Assembly (NCBI GenBank): GCA_964512645.1
Contig: CAZEJS010000024.1
Location: forward strand, 1 to 48,038
Reading direction: 5' to 3'
Source: CAZEJS01 sp964512645
GTDB taxonomy: Bacteria; Actinomycetota; Geothermincolia; Fen-727; Anoxymicrobiaceae
DNA length: 48,038 nt
Under the pieces are notes generated by a model that saw only the letters and a list, made by a program, of their open reading frames with translations, searched no databases and was not told the DNA's origin. Made by a program: the position numbers and the translations under genes. Shown here piece after piece: positions 9,036 through 17,406 of this stretch; positions within the stretch are counted from its first letter, which is position 1, and each line of letters starts with the position of its first letter.

Positions 9036-9497
9036 TCATCCGAGCGGCCGGTAAGAGGCCAGGACGTCGATAACTTTCTCCGCCGCCGGGTCCAGAACCG
9101 CCTCGACCCGCATGCCGATGAAGGGGTCGTCTCCCTGAAGGCGGGCGGCGATGCACGTGTCGGCTCCATCGTGCTGGACCATGGCGATCGTTTCGGGCGC
9201 CGCCAGGTCCACCAGCTCACCGGTATCGGACACCGTCACCGACGCCCTGGTGAAAGTCTTCACCGTACCGGAGCCGGGGAGTTCCGTCCATTCCTCGTTC
9301 CTGGCGAAGCATCGCTCGCAAATCATGCGCGGCGGCAGGTACACACGGCCGCAGGCGGGACATTTGGAGGCGAGGAATTTACCCTGCTTGAGCCCATCGA
9401 AGAAGTTCTCCATCCAGTTGCCCACCGACCAGCCGAAAGGCGGGTCGAGCGGGATGGATGCCCTGGGGACAGGCTCATTTCCTGCATTCACACCCAT
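9036..9497 (-). CDS. DUF35 Zn-ribbon/OB-fold protein (thiolase partner)
   Basis: This 153-aa first gene of the minus-strand operon has a complete Zn ribbon (CPACG and CERC, near residues 47-64) and a C-terminal OB-fold strand set. Here all four Zn ligands are present, unlike the partner gene at 6178-6645. The start has AAAGGG about ten bases upstream. It is followed after 12 bp by the 380-aa thiolase-like gene and is probably its dedicated partner. The upstream gap (9498-9725) contains a TAGAAT hexamer that could be a -10 box, but I cannot find a convincing -35. Confidence 0.9.
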   Translation of the reverse strand: MGVNAGNEPVPRASIPLDPPFGWSVGNWMENFFDGLKQGKFLASKCPACGRVYLPPRMICERCFARNEEWTELPGSGTVKTFTRASVTVSDTGELVDLAAPETIAMVQHDGADTCIAARLQGDDPFIGMRVEAVLDPAAEKVIDVLASYRPLG

Positions 9498-9725
9498 CGG
9501 ATCACACCCTTTCCGTCGTCAAACATCTCCTGCGGATGACATTCTATTTCATTTCGCGCAAGGATGGGGCACCGCCGCTCTCGAGAGCCATGCGCCCCCC
9601 CGCGTGCTACGATGTCTGAACCCGAAGAAAGGAAGACGGGAATGGTCCGGAATACGGGTCGGAGAACGGTCGCCGCGGATGCGCGCTATCGCATGCTGCG
9701 TTACCTGAACTGAAGCCAGGCGTCG

Positions 9726-10577
9726 TTGAGTGCCGTCGTGGACGGCACAGGGACGGCGGACGGCGGCCTCGTTAAAGCCGCTTTCTCCCTCGCCGGAGGC
9801 GCGCTGAATACCGGCTCGACGTGCGGGCTGGTTACCGGTGGCTGCCTCGGGCTCGCGACGGTTCGCCCCGTGAGGCGCGCCGCTGAGGGCCAAGACGAAG
9901 TAGACCGCGTCTACGAGCAGCTACGCGACTACACTCGCTGGTTCGAGGAGAGTTTCGGGAGCACCCTCTGCTCGGAGAGACTGGGCGGCGACCTTTCTTC
10001 TATGTTGAGCTTGTCCGGGATGAGGCTTGCCGGAAGGATGATGACCCGCTGCCTGGCGCACGCCGGGCTCGCGGCAGACCGCCTGGTGACCCTGCTGGGG
10101 ACTTCCGGGGGACCATCGGGGGACGGTGAGGCGACGGGGGTCTGCGCCTCGCCGGTCCTGCGGCTCGGGGCGGGCCACCCGCGCTGCGGTCTGGAAGGAG
10201 CGGCGGGCGCCGCGGTGGCGCTGGACGGAGGCGTAGGCCTGTCGGGGGGACTGTGCGGGGCTCTCGCCGGGCTGCTGATGGTGCTTGGAGGCCTGCTGGG
10301 AACAGAACCCTTGCAGGTGGGAGTCGCCGGTACCCTGCGGGCTTGCGCCCAGGGCGTAATTCCGGTGCGCGGTGGTGGTGGGTCCAACCCATTCATTGTA
10401 GGGCGCCCCATCATCAGGCGTTTCGAACGCGAGTTCGGGTCGGTCGAATGCCGCGAGATAAGCGGGCGCGCGTTCGAGTGCGGCGGCGACCTCCGTGATC
10501 ACCTCGAGGGCTCTTCAGAATGCACGGCCATAGCCGAGTGGTGCATCAGGGAGTGTGGGATTCTGCTGTCCCGGTGA
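9726..10577 (+). CDS. Tandem C_GCAxxG_C_C-family redox protein
   Basis: This 283-aa protein holds two copies of the domain found in C_GCAxxG_C_C proteins, which carry conserved Cys and occur in anaerobes near redox genes. Copy 1 (about 15-120) shows a GGALNTGSTCG motif, then FGSTLCSERLGGD. Copy 2 (about 150-260) shows GGVGLSGGLCGA, then FGSVECREI. Each copy lacks the N-terminal Cys that usually precedes the glycine motif. The start is uncertain: TTG 9726 is the first usable codon after an in-frame TGA at 9711, and GTG 9738 is possible; neither has a good ribosome site. The fold may bind a redox cofactor, but the role is unknown. Confidence 0.72.
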   Translation: MSAVVDGTGTADGGLVKAAFSLAGGALNTGSTCGLVTGGCLGLATVRPVRRAAEGQDEVDRVYEQLRDYTRWFEESFGSTLCSERLGGDLSSMLSLSGMRLAGRMMTRCLAHAGLAADRLVTLLGTSGGPSGDGEATGVCASPVLRLGAGHPRCGLEGAAGAAVALDGGVGLSGGLCGALAGLLMVLGGLLGTEPLQVGVAGTLRACAQGVIPVRGGGGSNPFIVGRPIIRRFEREFGSVECREISGRAFECGGDLRDHLEGSSECTAIAEWCIRECGILLSR

Positions 10578-10581
10578 AAGC

Positions 10582-10604
10582 GAGGCCGGATGGCCCGCGG
10601 CCTC
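10582..10604 (+). terminator. Hairpin after the redox gene, possible terminator
   Basis: GAGGCCG (10582-10588) pairs with CGGCCTC (10598-10604) across a 9-nt loop, five bases after the stop codon. There is no U-tract, so it may only mark the convergent boundary with the hemerythrin gene. Confidence 0.35.
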
Positions 10605-10726
10605 ACCGCCGCGCGGAAGGCGACCGGCGCGAAGGCGGGCCTCGGCCCATGCGCCTTCGAGAGCAGGTCTTCCGGAAGCGGTCCCGGCAGGGGACGCCAG
10701 AAGCCGCGAAACTTCGACCGCGGGGC

Positions 10727-11263
10727 CTATGCGCCCGCGAAGGAGTTGACCACCCCGGCGTATTTCTCGTGGATCATACGGGCGTCGAACGCCGCGAATT
10801 CGTTGAGCATGTCGTCCTGCTCCGGACGGCTGAAGTACTCCTGGGTAGGATAGAAGAAGCGCCTGTCTTCTTTGTCGATATGCAGGGGATAGAAATCGAC
10901 CAGCGCTTCGAGGTGAGCGGCCATCTCTTCCAGGGCAGCCTCGTCGCCGCCCCTGAATCGTTCGTTGGCCTCCGTGAGCGACCTGACGATCTTTCTCGCG
11001 TAGACGTGCTCCCTGGTCAGGTCTTCCATGGTTCGCCGGAGTTCGGGGACCAGCTCCTTTTTTTCGAGCTCCCTGAAGTAGATCTCCTCCTCCTTGCCGT
11101 GGTGGGTCCTGTCGGCGTATACCTTCAGGAAGTCCACTACCAGGTCGACGGCGGCAGGGTCGGTCTGGTGTCCACTGGTGATGATCTCGCGCTGTTCGAC
11201 CATCAGCGCCAGCATCTTCTCGATCAGCCTGTGCTCCTTCATCAGGGGGCCTATCGGTTTCAT
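10727..11263 (-). CDS. Hemerythrin-like (HHE) domain protein
   Basis: This 178-aa helical protein has the His/Glu pattern of a diiron hemerythrin domain: EHRLIEK near residue 10, HHGKEEE near residue 55, REHVYAR near 85 and PLHIDKED near 120. Such proteins bind O2, NO or peroxide, or store iron. ATG 11263 is supported by GGAGG five bases upstream, and an in-frame codon 39 bases earlier lacks such a site. The C-terminus after residue 130 is helical with aromatic residues. It is transcribed away from the META lipoprotein gene. With the rubrerythrin nearby it suggests a need to handle oxygen in a mostly anaerobic cell. Confidence 0.9.
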   Translation of the reverse strand: MKPIGPLMKEHRLIEKMLALMVEQREIITSGHQTDPAAVDLVVDFLKVYADRTHHGKEEEIYFRELEKKELVPELRRTMEDLTREHVYARKIVRSLTEANERFRGGDEAALEEMAAHLEALVDFYPLHIDKEDRRFFYPTQEYFSRPEQDDMLNEFAAFDARMIHEKYAGVVNSFAGA

Positions 11264-11695
11264 GTGTACCTCCAGGAAGCGGGTAGCCTCGAAATCCGGC
11301 ATCCTGTGGAAGGGACACCGTTTTGTAAAAACCGTCTATTTGCTTATCTACTACCCCGCGCGGCTGTCACCTTCCCGGGCCGTTGGCGCGGATGTCGCTC
11401 TCCGGTTCGGCCGGCGCAGGGGGCCTGCGGGCGACCGGGGCTTCCACCGGCGGGCAACAGCCGGGACATTTTCTGAAGGTTAAGATGGACAATCCCGTGA
11501 GGCGCTGATAGAAATGGGAAGGCGGGTTGCCGGCGGCGGAGTTTCCTGTCGGAGCGTCGCAGCCAGATGAAGATGCTGCAGCCGTAGAGCTACAGGGATT
11601 CCGGCGTTTCGACGCTCTGGAGGACAGCACTTTCGAAGCGAACCGGCGTTCACTTCCGGGAGAAGGCGATTCTAGGTCGGGGGAAGGAGCAAGAA
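11264..11695. other. Intergenic region without a recognised gene
   Basis: This 432-bp divergent gap separates the hemerythrin and META lipoprotein genes. An AT-rich patch at about 11318-11350 is the likely site of the hemerythrin promoter, though no clear -35/-10 pair can be picked. I compared the 11440-11540 part with the c-di-GMP-I riboswitch and found only a GGGTTGCCG similarity without the other conserved blocks. No convincing ORF is present. Confidence 0.5.
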
Positions 11696-12484
11696 ATGGG
11701 GATATCTCGGAGAGTATTCGCGGTGACTGCCGCGCTCGTCATTCTGGCCTGCGCGGGATGCGGGGCGGCCGGAGGCTCGGGCGGCAGGATCGAGGGCGCG
11801 AAATGGGTTCTCAGGCAGTATGATTCGAATGGCACGATGAAGAACGCGCCGGCCGGGGCGAACGTAGACGCGCTCTTCGAGAAGGGGAGTGTCAGTGGTT
11901 TCTCCGGGGTCAACACTTATCGAGGCTCCTGCAAGATTTCCGGCGCCAGCCTGGCCGTGAGCAACCTGTCGTCCACGCTGATGGCCGGCCCCCAGGGCCT
12001 GATGGACCTGGAGAGGATTTACCTCGCCAACCTGCACGAGGCCTCGAGTTTCACCGGAAGCGGCACTGCGCTGACGATCTTCGACGGGTCGGGGAAAAAG
12101 GTGCTTGTGTACGGCAGGGGACCGGTCCGGTCTCTCGTCGGGGTATCCTGGAACGCGATCAATTACTATAACGGTCGCGATGCCCTTCTGGCCATTCAGG
12201 ACCACACCTCCGTCACCGCGCTGTTCTCACAGGACGGGGAGATTTCCGGTTCCGACGGTGTAAACGATTACCGTGCTGAGTACAAGACCAGCGGGCATGA
12301 AATCACCATCAGCAACGTGACACTAACGACGAGTCGGACCGACCCGAACGAGGCAATGAACCGGCAGGCGCAAGACTATCTTGCGGCTCTTCGCCTGGCA
12401 ACGCGGTACAAGCTCACCTCGACCGGGCTCGAGTTGTTCAGGTCCAACGGCGCTTTCGCAGTGACGTACCTGGCGCCGAGATAA
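11696..12484 (+). CDS. Exported lipoprotein with two META/HslJ-type domains
   Basis: This 262-aa protein starts with a basic N-terminus and a hydrophobic stretch ending in a lipobox-like LACAGC, so it is probably lipidated at Cys20 or Cys23 and anchored on the outer face of the membrane. Two repeats follow, about 30-140 and 145-262. Each has the META-type pattern: a W near the start (KWVLRQY, SWNAINYY), an SGFSGVNTY or SGSDGVNDY turn, and a late LxxATxY or LxxLxxA helix. META/HslJ domains are linked to surface stress resistance in other bacteria, with no defined reaction. AAGGAG lies seven bases before ATG 11696. It stands alone as a single-gene unit. Confidence 0.85.
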   Translation: MGISRRVFAVTAALVILACAGCGAAGGSGGRIEGAKWVLRQYDSNGTMKNAPAGANVDALFEKGSVSGFSGVNTYRGSCKISGASLAVSNLSSTLMAGPQGLMDLERIYLANLHEASSFTGSGTALTIFDGSGKKVLVYGRGPVRSLVGVSWNAINYYNGRDALLAIQDHTSVTALFSQDGEISGSDGVNDYRAEYKTSGHEITISNVTLTTSRTDPNEAMNRQAQDYLAALRLATRYKLTSTGLELFRSNGAFAVTYLAPR

Positions 12485-12588
12485 TCCAGGCGCATCCACG
12501 AGCCCCACTCCGCCTCTCCGCGCAATGAAGTGAGACCGCCCGAGGTTTCCCGGCGGGCACCCCCGAGGCGCTTTGGCCCGTGGAGGCT

Positions 12589-13134
12589 TCAGCTCTCCAG
12601 CTCAGACAGCTTGTCCCTGTCGAGCTGGATGTGGTCGGATTCGATCATCGTCAGCGCGGTGAAGACCTCCTTGACCCGGGGGTCAGTGGCTGCGGCCGCG
12701 GATTCCGAGTAGAAAGCTGTCGCCCGTGTTTCTCGCTGGAGCGACTCCCGCACGTTGTCCAGGTAGGCGTCGTGGCATTTCTCGGCCGGTTCGGCGTCGG
12801 GCTTCGCCAGGTCGAGCATCTTTCTGATCGTCGAGGCGTGTTCGCCCTCCACCTTCGACAGCGCTTTGAAAGTTGCGAATCCTTCGAAATCGCCCGCCTC
12901 GTCGGCTTTCGCGGCCGAGCAACGGTAGAACGCCGTGTTGGAGTTCTCTATCCCCAGAGCCGTCTCCAGGTTTTTCCTGTCGGTTTCGTTGAGTTCTCCA
13001 ACCCGGGGGTCGTCCCAGTCGGCGGCCAGGATGAGATACTCCGCGTGGGCGCCGCAGAACGGGCAGTTCGAAGGTGGAACCGCCCCGATGTAAGGATCGC
13101 CGCATATCCTGCATCGCCACACCCGCACTTTCAT
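12589..13134 (-). CDS. Rubrerythrin with N-terminal rubredoxin-like domain
   Basis: This 181-aa peroxide-reducing protein is a reverse-order rubrerythrin. A rubredoxin-type Fe site (CRICG and CPFCG, residues about 7-27) comes first, and a ferritin-like four-helix diiron domain follows. The diiron ligands are visible as IENSNTAFY, EGEHAST, RETRATAFY and ESDHIQ. ATG 13134 is preceded by GGAGGTGA seven bases upstream, and the extra codons before it have no support. It probably reduces H2O2 using electrons from a rubredoxin or reductase elsewhere. The gene is divergent from the AGPS-like flavoprotein gene. Confidence is high for the family; the electron donor is not in the window. Confidence 0.93.
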   Translation of the reverse strand: MKVRVWRCRICGDPYIGAVPPSNCPFCGAHAEYLILAADWDDPRVGELNETDRKNLETALGIENSNTAFYRCSAAKADEAGDFEGFATFKALSKVEGEHASTIRKMLDLAKPDAEPAEKCHDAYLDNVRESLQRETRATAFYSESAAAATDPRVKEVFTALTMIESDHIQLDRDKLSELES

Positions 13135-13438
13135 CGCTTCACCTCCGTGGTCCGTGCACCGGCGGTACACAAGGGCTTGTCCGATGGCGAGAATATTTTA
13201 TCACGGGGCAGGACCATTTCATTTCCGCACGGGGTCCGGCCTCGCCCGAAAAGGCGATGCCCACGGAGGCCCGGAACCGAGGGCGCGCGGCACGCGGCGT
13301 GGGCGATTCAAGAAGGGAGCACCAGCAGATCCGCAGGAAGCGGGAGGAAAACCGCTCCCGGTTTCGTGTGGTTTGTTAGAATGCTGTGACACGTACGACC
13401 CGTTAGACCGGGTCCGAATAGCGGGGAGGTTTGACCTC
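13135..13438. other. Divergent intergenic region, rubrerythrin / AGPS-like gene
   Basis: This 304-bp gap contains an AT-rich block (about 13190-13205) that reads TAAAATATT on the minus strand and may be part of the rubrerythrin promoter, and a TAGAAT hexamer at 13377-13382 that could serve the plus-strand gene. Neither has a clear -35 partner. No gene is evident; a longer open frame through this gap lacks family similarity. Confidence 0.45.
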
Positions 13439-15136
13439 ATGTTCAAGAAGTTCAGACCGGACTGGACGGAGGAAGCGCCGGCTCCTGGCACGTTCCGCTC
13501 CATAGCAAAATACGGCGACCCGAATCACTTCAAGCACCCCAGTAACGCCTGGGTGAAGATGATGATGGAGGAGTTCGGCATGAGCGAGGCTGATTTCTCC
13601 GTCAAGCAGAACGAAGGGCACGAAAAGGTGACGACCGGCCGGCCGCCGGCGCTGGCTCCCGGCCAGGTGGATGCCCTGAGGGAGATAGCCGGCGAAGGCA
13701 ACGTGGCGCTCGATGACTACTCGCGGGTCAAATACTCCTCGGCGAAGACCTCAGAGGAGATACTCGAGCTGCGCGAGGGAGTGGTCCGCGAGGTCGCCGA
13801 CGTTGTCGTCCACCCGCGCAACAAGCAGGACATACAGAAGTTGGTGCAGTACTGCAACGGCGAAGGAATCCCGGTGACCGTCTGGAGCGGCGGCTCGTCG
13901 GTTAACTTCGGGTGCAGGCCGTTCAAGGGTGGAATCGCGCTTGTGCTCAGCACTCACATGAACGAACTGCTGGAGATCAACGAACTCGACCAGACCGCCC
14001 GGGTGCAACCCGGAATGTGGGGGCCGGCCTACGAAGAAGCCCTCAACAACGCGCCGGAGCGGTTCGGCTGCGACCGCCGCTATACCTGCGGCCACTTCCC
14101 GCAGTCTTTCGAGTACTCGACCGTGGGCGGATGGGTGGTTACCCTGGGCTCGGGGCAGGCCTCTACCTACTACGGCGATGCCTACGACATTGTTTTCAGC
14201 CAGGAGTACGTTACACCGGCGGGGAACTTCAAGACGCTGGATTTCCCGGCAACCGCCACCGGCCCCAAAGTCAACGACATCATGAAGGGTTCGGAGGGCG
14301 CGTTCGGGATACTGGTAGAGCTGACGATGAAGGTCTACAGGTACATGCCCGAGAACCGCCGGCGGTTCGGGTTCATGTTCCCCACCTGGGAAGCGGCGGT
14401 GGACGCCAGCAGGGAGATAATGCAGGGCGAGTTCGGCCTGCCCGCCATCTACCGCATATCGGACCCGGAGGAGACTGACAGAGGGCTGAAGCTCTACGGG
14501 GTCCCGGGGTTCGCGGACGCTTTTCTGGCGCAGATCGGTTTCAAGCCCGGGAAGAGGTCCCTCTGCATGGGAAACGTGGAAGGCGATGCCGACTACACCG
14601 CCCTGGTGAAGAAAAAGATAAAGAAGATCGCCAGGGCGCACGGGGCAGTGACACTGACCGGGTACATCACCAAGATCTGGGAGCACACGCGCTACACGGA
14701 GCCTTACATGAGGGAAGACCTCAACGACTACGGCATCCTGCTGGACACTCTCGAGGCCAGCGTGACCTGGGACAACCTCCACCGGCTTCACCAGGGTGTC
14801 CGCAAGTACATCAAGGCTCGCCCGGGAACGATCTGCATGACCCACGCCTCGCATTTCTATCCACAGGGGACCAACCTGTATTTCATCTTCTTCGGCCGCA
14901 TGGACGTGGAGGAGTACGTCGAGTTCCAGAAGGGCATCATCGACAACGTGCTGGAGTACGGCGGCACGTTGAGCCACCACCACGGCGTCGGCCGGCTGCT
15001 CGCTCCCTGGATGGAGGAGCACCTGGGGCCCGAGCAGATGGCGGTTCTCAAGGCCCTCAAGCGGCATTTCGACCCGAAGGGGATAATGAACCCCGGCGGG
15101 CAGTTAGGGCTGGACGACATACCGGAACGAAGATGA
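13439..15136 (+). CDS. FAD-linked oxidase, alkyl-dihydroxyacetone-phosphate synthase-like
   Basis: This 565-aa flavoprotein has a vanillyl-alcohol-oxidase-type FAD domain (about 120-310). Signatures include TVWSGGSSVNFG, RVQPGMWGP, and the segment PQSFEYSTVGGW followed by SGQASTYYG, which resembles alkylglycerone-phosphate synthase (AGPS). The C-terminal part has the HHHGVGR motif that AGPS uses for catalysis, then a typical DPKGIMNPG FAD-oxidase ending. AGPS swaps the acyl chain of acyl-DHAP for a fatty alcohol and makes the ether bond of ether lipids. GGGGAGG lies ten bases before ATG 13439. No acyl-DHAP partner gene is adjacent, so a related oxidase on another substrate is possible. Confidence 0.82.
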   Translation: MFKKFRPDWTEEAPAPGTFRSIAKYGDPNHFKHPSNAWVKMMMEEFGMSEADFSVKQNEGHEKVTTGRPPALAPGQVDALREIAGEGNVALDDYSRVKYSSAKTSEEILELREGVVREVADVVVHPRNKQDIQKLVQYCNGEGIPVTVWSGGSSVNFGCRPFKGGIALVLSTHMNELLEINELDQTARVQPGMWGPAYEEALNNAPERFGCDRRYTCGHFPQSFEYSTVGGWVVTLGSGQASTYYGDAYDIVFSQEYVTPAGNFKTLDFPATATGPKVNDIMKGSEGAFGILVELTMKVYRYMPENRRRFGFMFPTWEAAVDASREIMQGEFGLPAIYRISDPEETDRGLKLYGVPGFADAFLAQIGFKPGKRSLCMGNVEGDADYTALVKKKIKKIARAHGAVTLTGYITKIWEHTRYTEPYMREDLNDYGILLDTLEASVTWDNLHRLHQGVRKYIKARPGTICMTHASHFYPQGTNLYFIFFGRMDVEEYVEFQKGIIDNVLEYGGTLSHHHGVGRLLAPWMEEHLGPEQMAVLKALKRHFDPKGIMNPGGQLGLDDIPERR

Positions 15137-15260
15137 GCGCGAAGTTTCCACGTGCCGCGGCCGGGAGGCCGCCGCGGCTGCGCCCCGGCGCCGCCGGGAT
15201 ACGCGGCGATAAGGGGACGCCCCGCGCGCTGACACGGGTCGATCGCCGGCCTCGAGAGCG

Positions 15261-16415
15261 GTGAAACGGGTGCAGGGACGCGTCGCCGTGGCGATGTCGG
15301 GCGGAATCGACTCGTCGGTCTGCGCGGCGCTGCTGCGCCGGGCCGGTCGCGATGTAGTGGGCGTATCGCTGCGCCTGACGCGGCCGGGCGCAACTCTTGC
15401 GGGCGAGGGCGGTAAGAAGGAAGGCCACGGGCGAAACGGAGGAGCCGAGACGGCGAAGCTGGTCGCCGAGCGGCTGGGAATCCAGTTCGAAGTCGTCGGC
15501 GCCGAAGAGGCGTTCGAGGAAAATGTGTGCGATTATTTCGTGTCGTCGTACCTCCGGGGTGAAACTCCCAACCCCTGCGTGGTCTGCAACCGGACGGTGA
15601 AGTACGGCGTGCTCCTCGAGGCGGCCCGTGAAAGGGGAGCGTCGGTCCTGGCCACCGGCCACTACGCGAGGGTTTCTTTCGATCCGCGCAACGGAAGGTA
15701 CGTCGTCCGCAAGGGAGTCGACCTCTCCAAGGACCAGTCGTACTTCCTCCACGCCCTGACACAGGGCCAGCTCGCCGCGGCCGTATTTCCGGTTGGTGAC
15801 ATGACCAAGAAGGACGTCAGGGAGATCGCCGCCGGGCTGGGCCTCGACGCGACGGTGGGGCGCGAGAGCCAGGACGCCTGCTTCGTCGGCTCGGGAGGTT
15901 ACCGGCGGTTCGTGCGCGAGCGTGCCGGGAGGGTAGAGCCCGGGCCGGTGATCGACGCGTCGGGCAAGGTTGTCGGGACGCACGACGGGCTGCCGTTCTA
16001 CACGATTGGCCAGCGGCGTGGGCTGGGCGTATCCAGTTCGGAACCGATGTACGTGGTGGATCTGGACCCGCACGCCAACGTAATGATGGTGGCCGGCAGG
16101 TCGGCCCTGGAGCGGCAGTCCGTGCTCCGTCTCAGGGACGTCAACTACGTGTCAGTCGAGGAACCGCGGGGCGGCGTGGAGGTGCAGGCGCTGACCCGCT
16201 ACGGGAGCGAAGAGGTTCCCGCGATCTTCACAGCGGGGCCCGGTGCGACCGGCGTGCTGGAGTTCGAATCGCCTCGGGAGATCACCGCGCCGGGGCAGTC
16301 CGTCGTGCTCTATGACGGGGACGTTCTGCTGGCGGGTGGAATAGCCCTCAGGAACGCCGGCCGGGGCGGCGAAGCTCCTCGAGGTCGAGCGGTTCGGGGC
16401 GCCCGGGAGCCCTGA
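15261..16415 (+). CDS. mnmA: tRNA 2-thiouridine(34) synthase MnmA
   Basis: This 384-aa enzyme adds sulfur to U34 of tRNAs for Lys, Glu and Gln. The PP-loop SGGIDSSV is at the N-terminus. The tRNA-binding and catalytic cysteines appear in NPCVVCNRTVKYG and ESQDACFVG, with ATGHYARV and SKDQSYFLH between them, and TIGQRRGLG begins the C-terminal domains. Every expected motif is present. GTG 15261 gives a family-like N-terminus, but the ribosome site is weak. The last 68 bases overlap, in antisense, the 3' end of the convergent Fe-S gene. The C-terminal 20 residues are therefore dictated by two genes at once and look poorly conserved in type. Confidence 0.95.
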   Translation: MKRVQGRVAVAMSGGIDSSVCAALLRRAGRDVVGVSLRLTRPGATLAGEGGKKEGHGRNGGAETAKLVAERLGIQFEVVGAEEAFEENVCDYFVSSYLRGETPNPCVVCNRTVKYGVLLEAARERGASVLATGHYARVSFDPRNGRYVVRKGVDLSKDQSYFLHALTQGQLAAAVFPVGDMTKKDVREIAAGLGLDATVGRESQDACFVGSGGYRRFVRERAGRVEPGPVIDASGKVVGTHDGLPFYTIGQRRGLGVSSSEPMYVVDLDPHANVMMVAGRSALERQSVLRLRDVNYVSVEEPRGGVEVQALTRYGSEEVPAIFTAGPGATGVLEFESPREITAPGQSVVLYDGDVLLAGGIALRNAGRGGEAPRGRAVRGAREP

Positions 16416-17274
16416 CCATTCTAACGGCCGACGACGGACATACCGCCCGGCATACCCCGCATCCCATGCACGCCTCGAGGTCCACCGCCGGCGCGGACTC
16501 CCGCCGGGGCTGCAGGGCTTCGAAAGGGCAGGACTTGGCGCACCTGCCGCAGGCATCGCAGGTGTCAGAGAACTCGGGCATGAGGCCGGAATGGCCGAAG
16601 AACGGCACTCCGACGAAACGGTGCGACTTCAGCGCAACGCAGCAGCAGGAGCAGCAGTTGCATATCGCGTAGAACCTGCCCCCGACGACATCCTTGAAGA
16701 AAGCGGCATGGATGCACCCCTGGCGGTCGGTGATCTCGAGTATCTGCAGGGCCTCGTCACGGGTGATGCGTCGCGCGGAATCGGGGTTGTGGTCGAGGAC
16801 AAAGCTGACCACAGGCTCACCGATCAGGAGGCATACCTCATCGGGCTGACAGTGCGCGTCGGAGGTCATTCTGCACACGCACCTGCATGCGATTATCTCC
16901 TCCGGGCATCCCAGGACGATGTCCCTGCAGGCCTGGTAGGGAACCACGTTCTCCAGGTTCCGAACCTCGATGTCCTCGTCCACCGAAACGAGCATCCTGG
17001 CCTGCTCCAACGGCACCAGCTTGCCGTGATAGGTGTCCGCGTAGCGCCTTTTCATCCAACCGGGGATAGCCGGGCCGAAACCGCCGGCGAAGCGGCCAAA
17101 CCTTACGTACTCCTTCATCTTCGCCAGGTAGAACATCCCGTGGAGCCAGAGGTCGGGCCTGTGCCATCCCACCTCCCTGATATATGCACGGGTGGAGGGC
17201 TTCGAGGTCGAAAGGACATACGCCGCCGCGGCAGCGGCTCCCAGGGTGGTCAACGCTTTTCCGGTTCTCCTCAT
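16348..17274 (-). CDS. Cysteine-rich 4Fe-4S protein with CNCCSCCC core, N-terminal membrane anchor
   Basis: This 308-aa protein is a paralogue of the Fe-S protein at 4015-5067. It has an N-terminal hydrophobic Ala-rich helix (about 5-25) that may anchor it. Its Cys arrangement is parallel: CRCVCR with later HC and VCLLIG, the dense CNCCSCCC, then two ferredoxin motifs (CDACGRCAKSCP and CMGCGVCRAVCP). ATG 17274 is supported by AGGAGA about ten bases upstream. The gene ends inside the antisense of mnmA. It probably moves electrons at the membrane, but neither partner nor acceptor is evident. The shared pattern in two otherwise divergent proteins points to a real domain. Confidence 0.85.
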   Translation of the reverse strand: MRRTGKALTTLGAAAAAAYVLSTSKPSTRAYIREVGWHRPDLWLHGMFYLAKMKEYVRFGRFAGGFGPAIPGWMKRRYADTYHGKLVPLEQARMLVSVDEDIEVRNLENVVPYQACRDIVLGCPEEIIACRCVCRMTSDAHCQPDEVCLLIGEPVVSFVLDHNPDSARRITRDEALQILEITDRQGCIHAAFFKDVVGGRFYAICNCCSCCCVALKSHRFVGVPFFGHSGLMPEFSDTCDACGRCAKSCPFEALQPRRESAPAVDLEACMGCGVCRAVCPSSAVRMVRAPGRPEPLDLEELRRPGRRS

Positions 17275-17406
17275 GGTGAAATCTCCTGTCAATACGCAAG
17301 GTGAGCGCGAGATCCTTCCACACGGTGGCAGGAACTCACTTTCCGACCGGTAGCTTATCATCCCCGTGCATCTTATCGATGCGAAATAGCGTGAGTTCCG
17401 TCACCC

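Noticed and set aside
11440..11540. c-di-GMP-I riboswitch before the META lipoprotein gene
   Set aside because: Only a GGGTTGCCG-like stretch matches. The GCAAAGCC block is absent.
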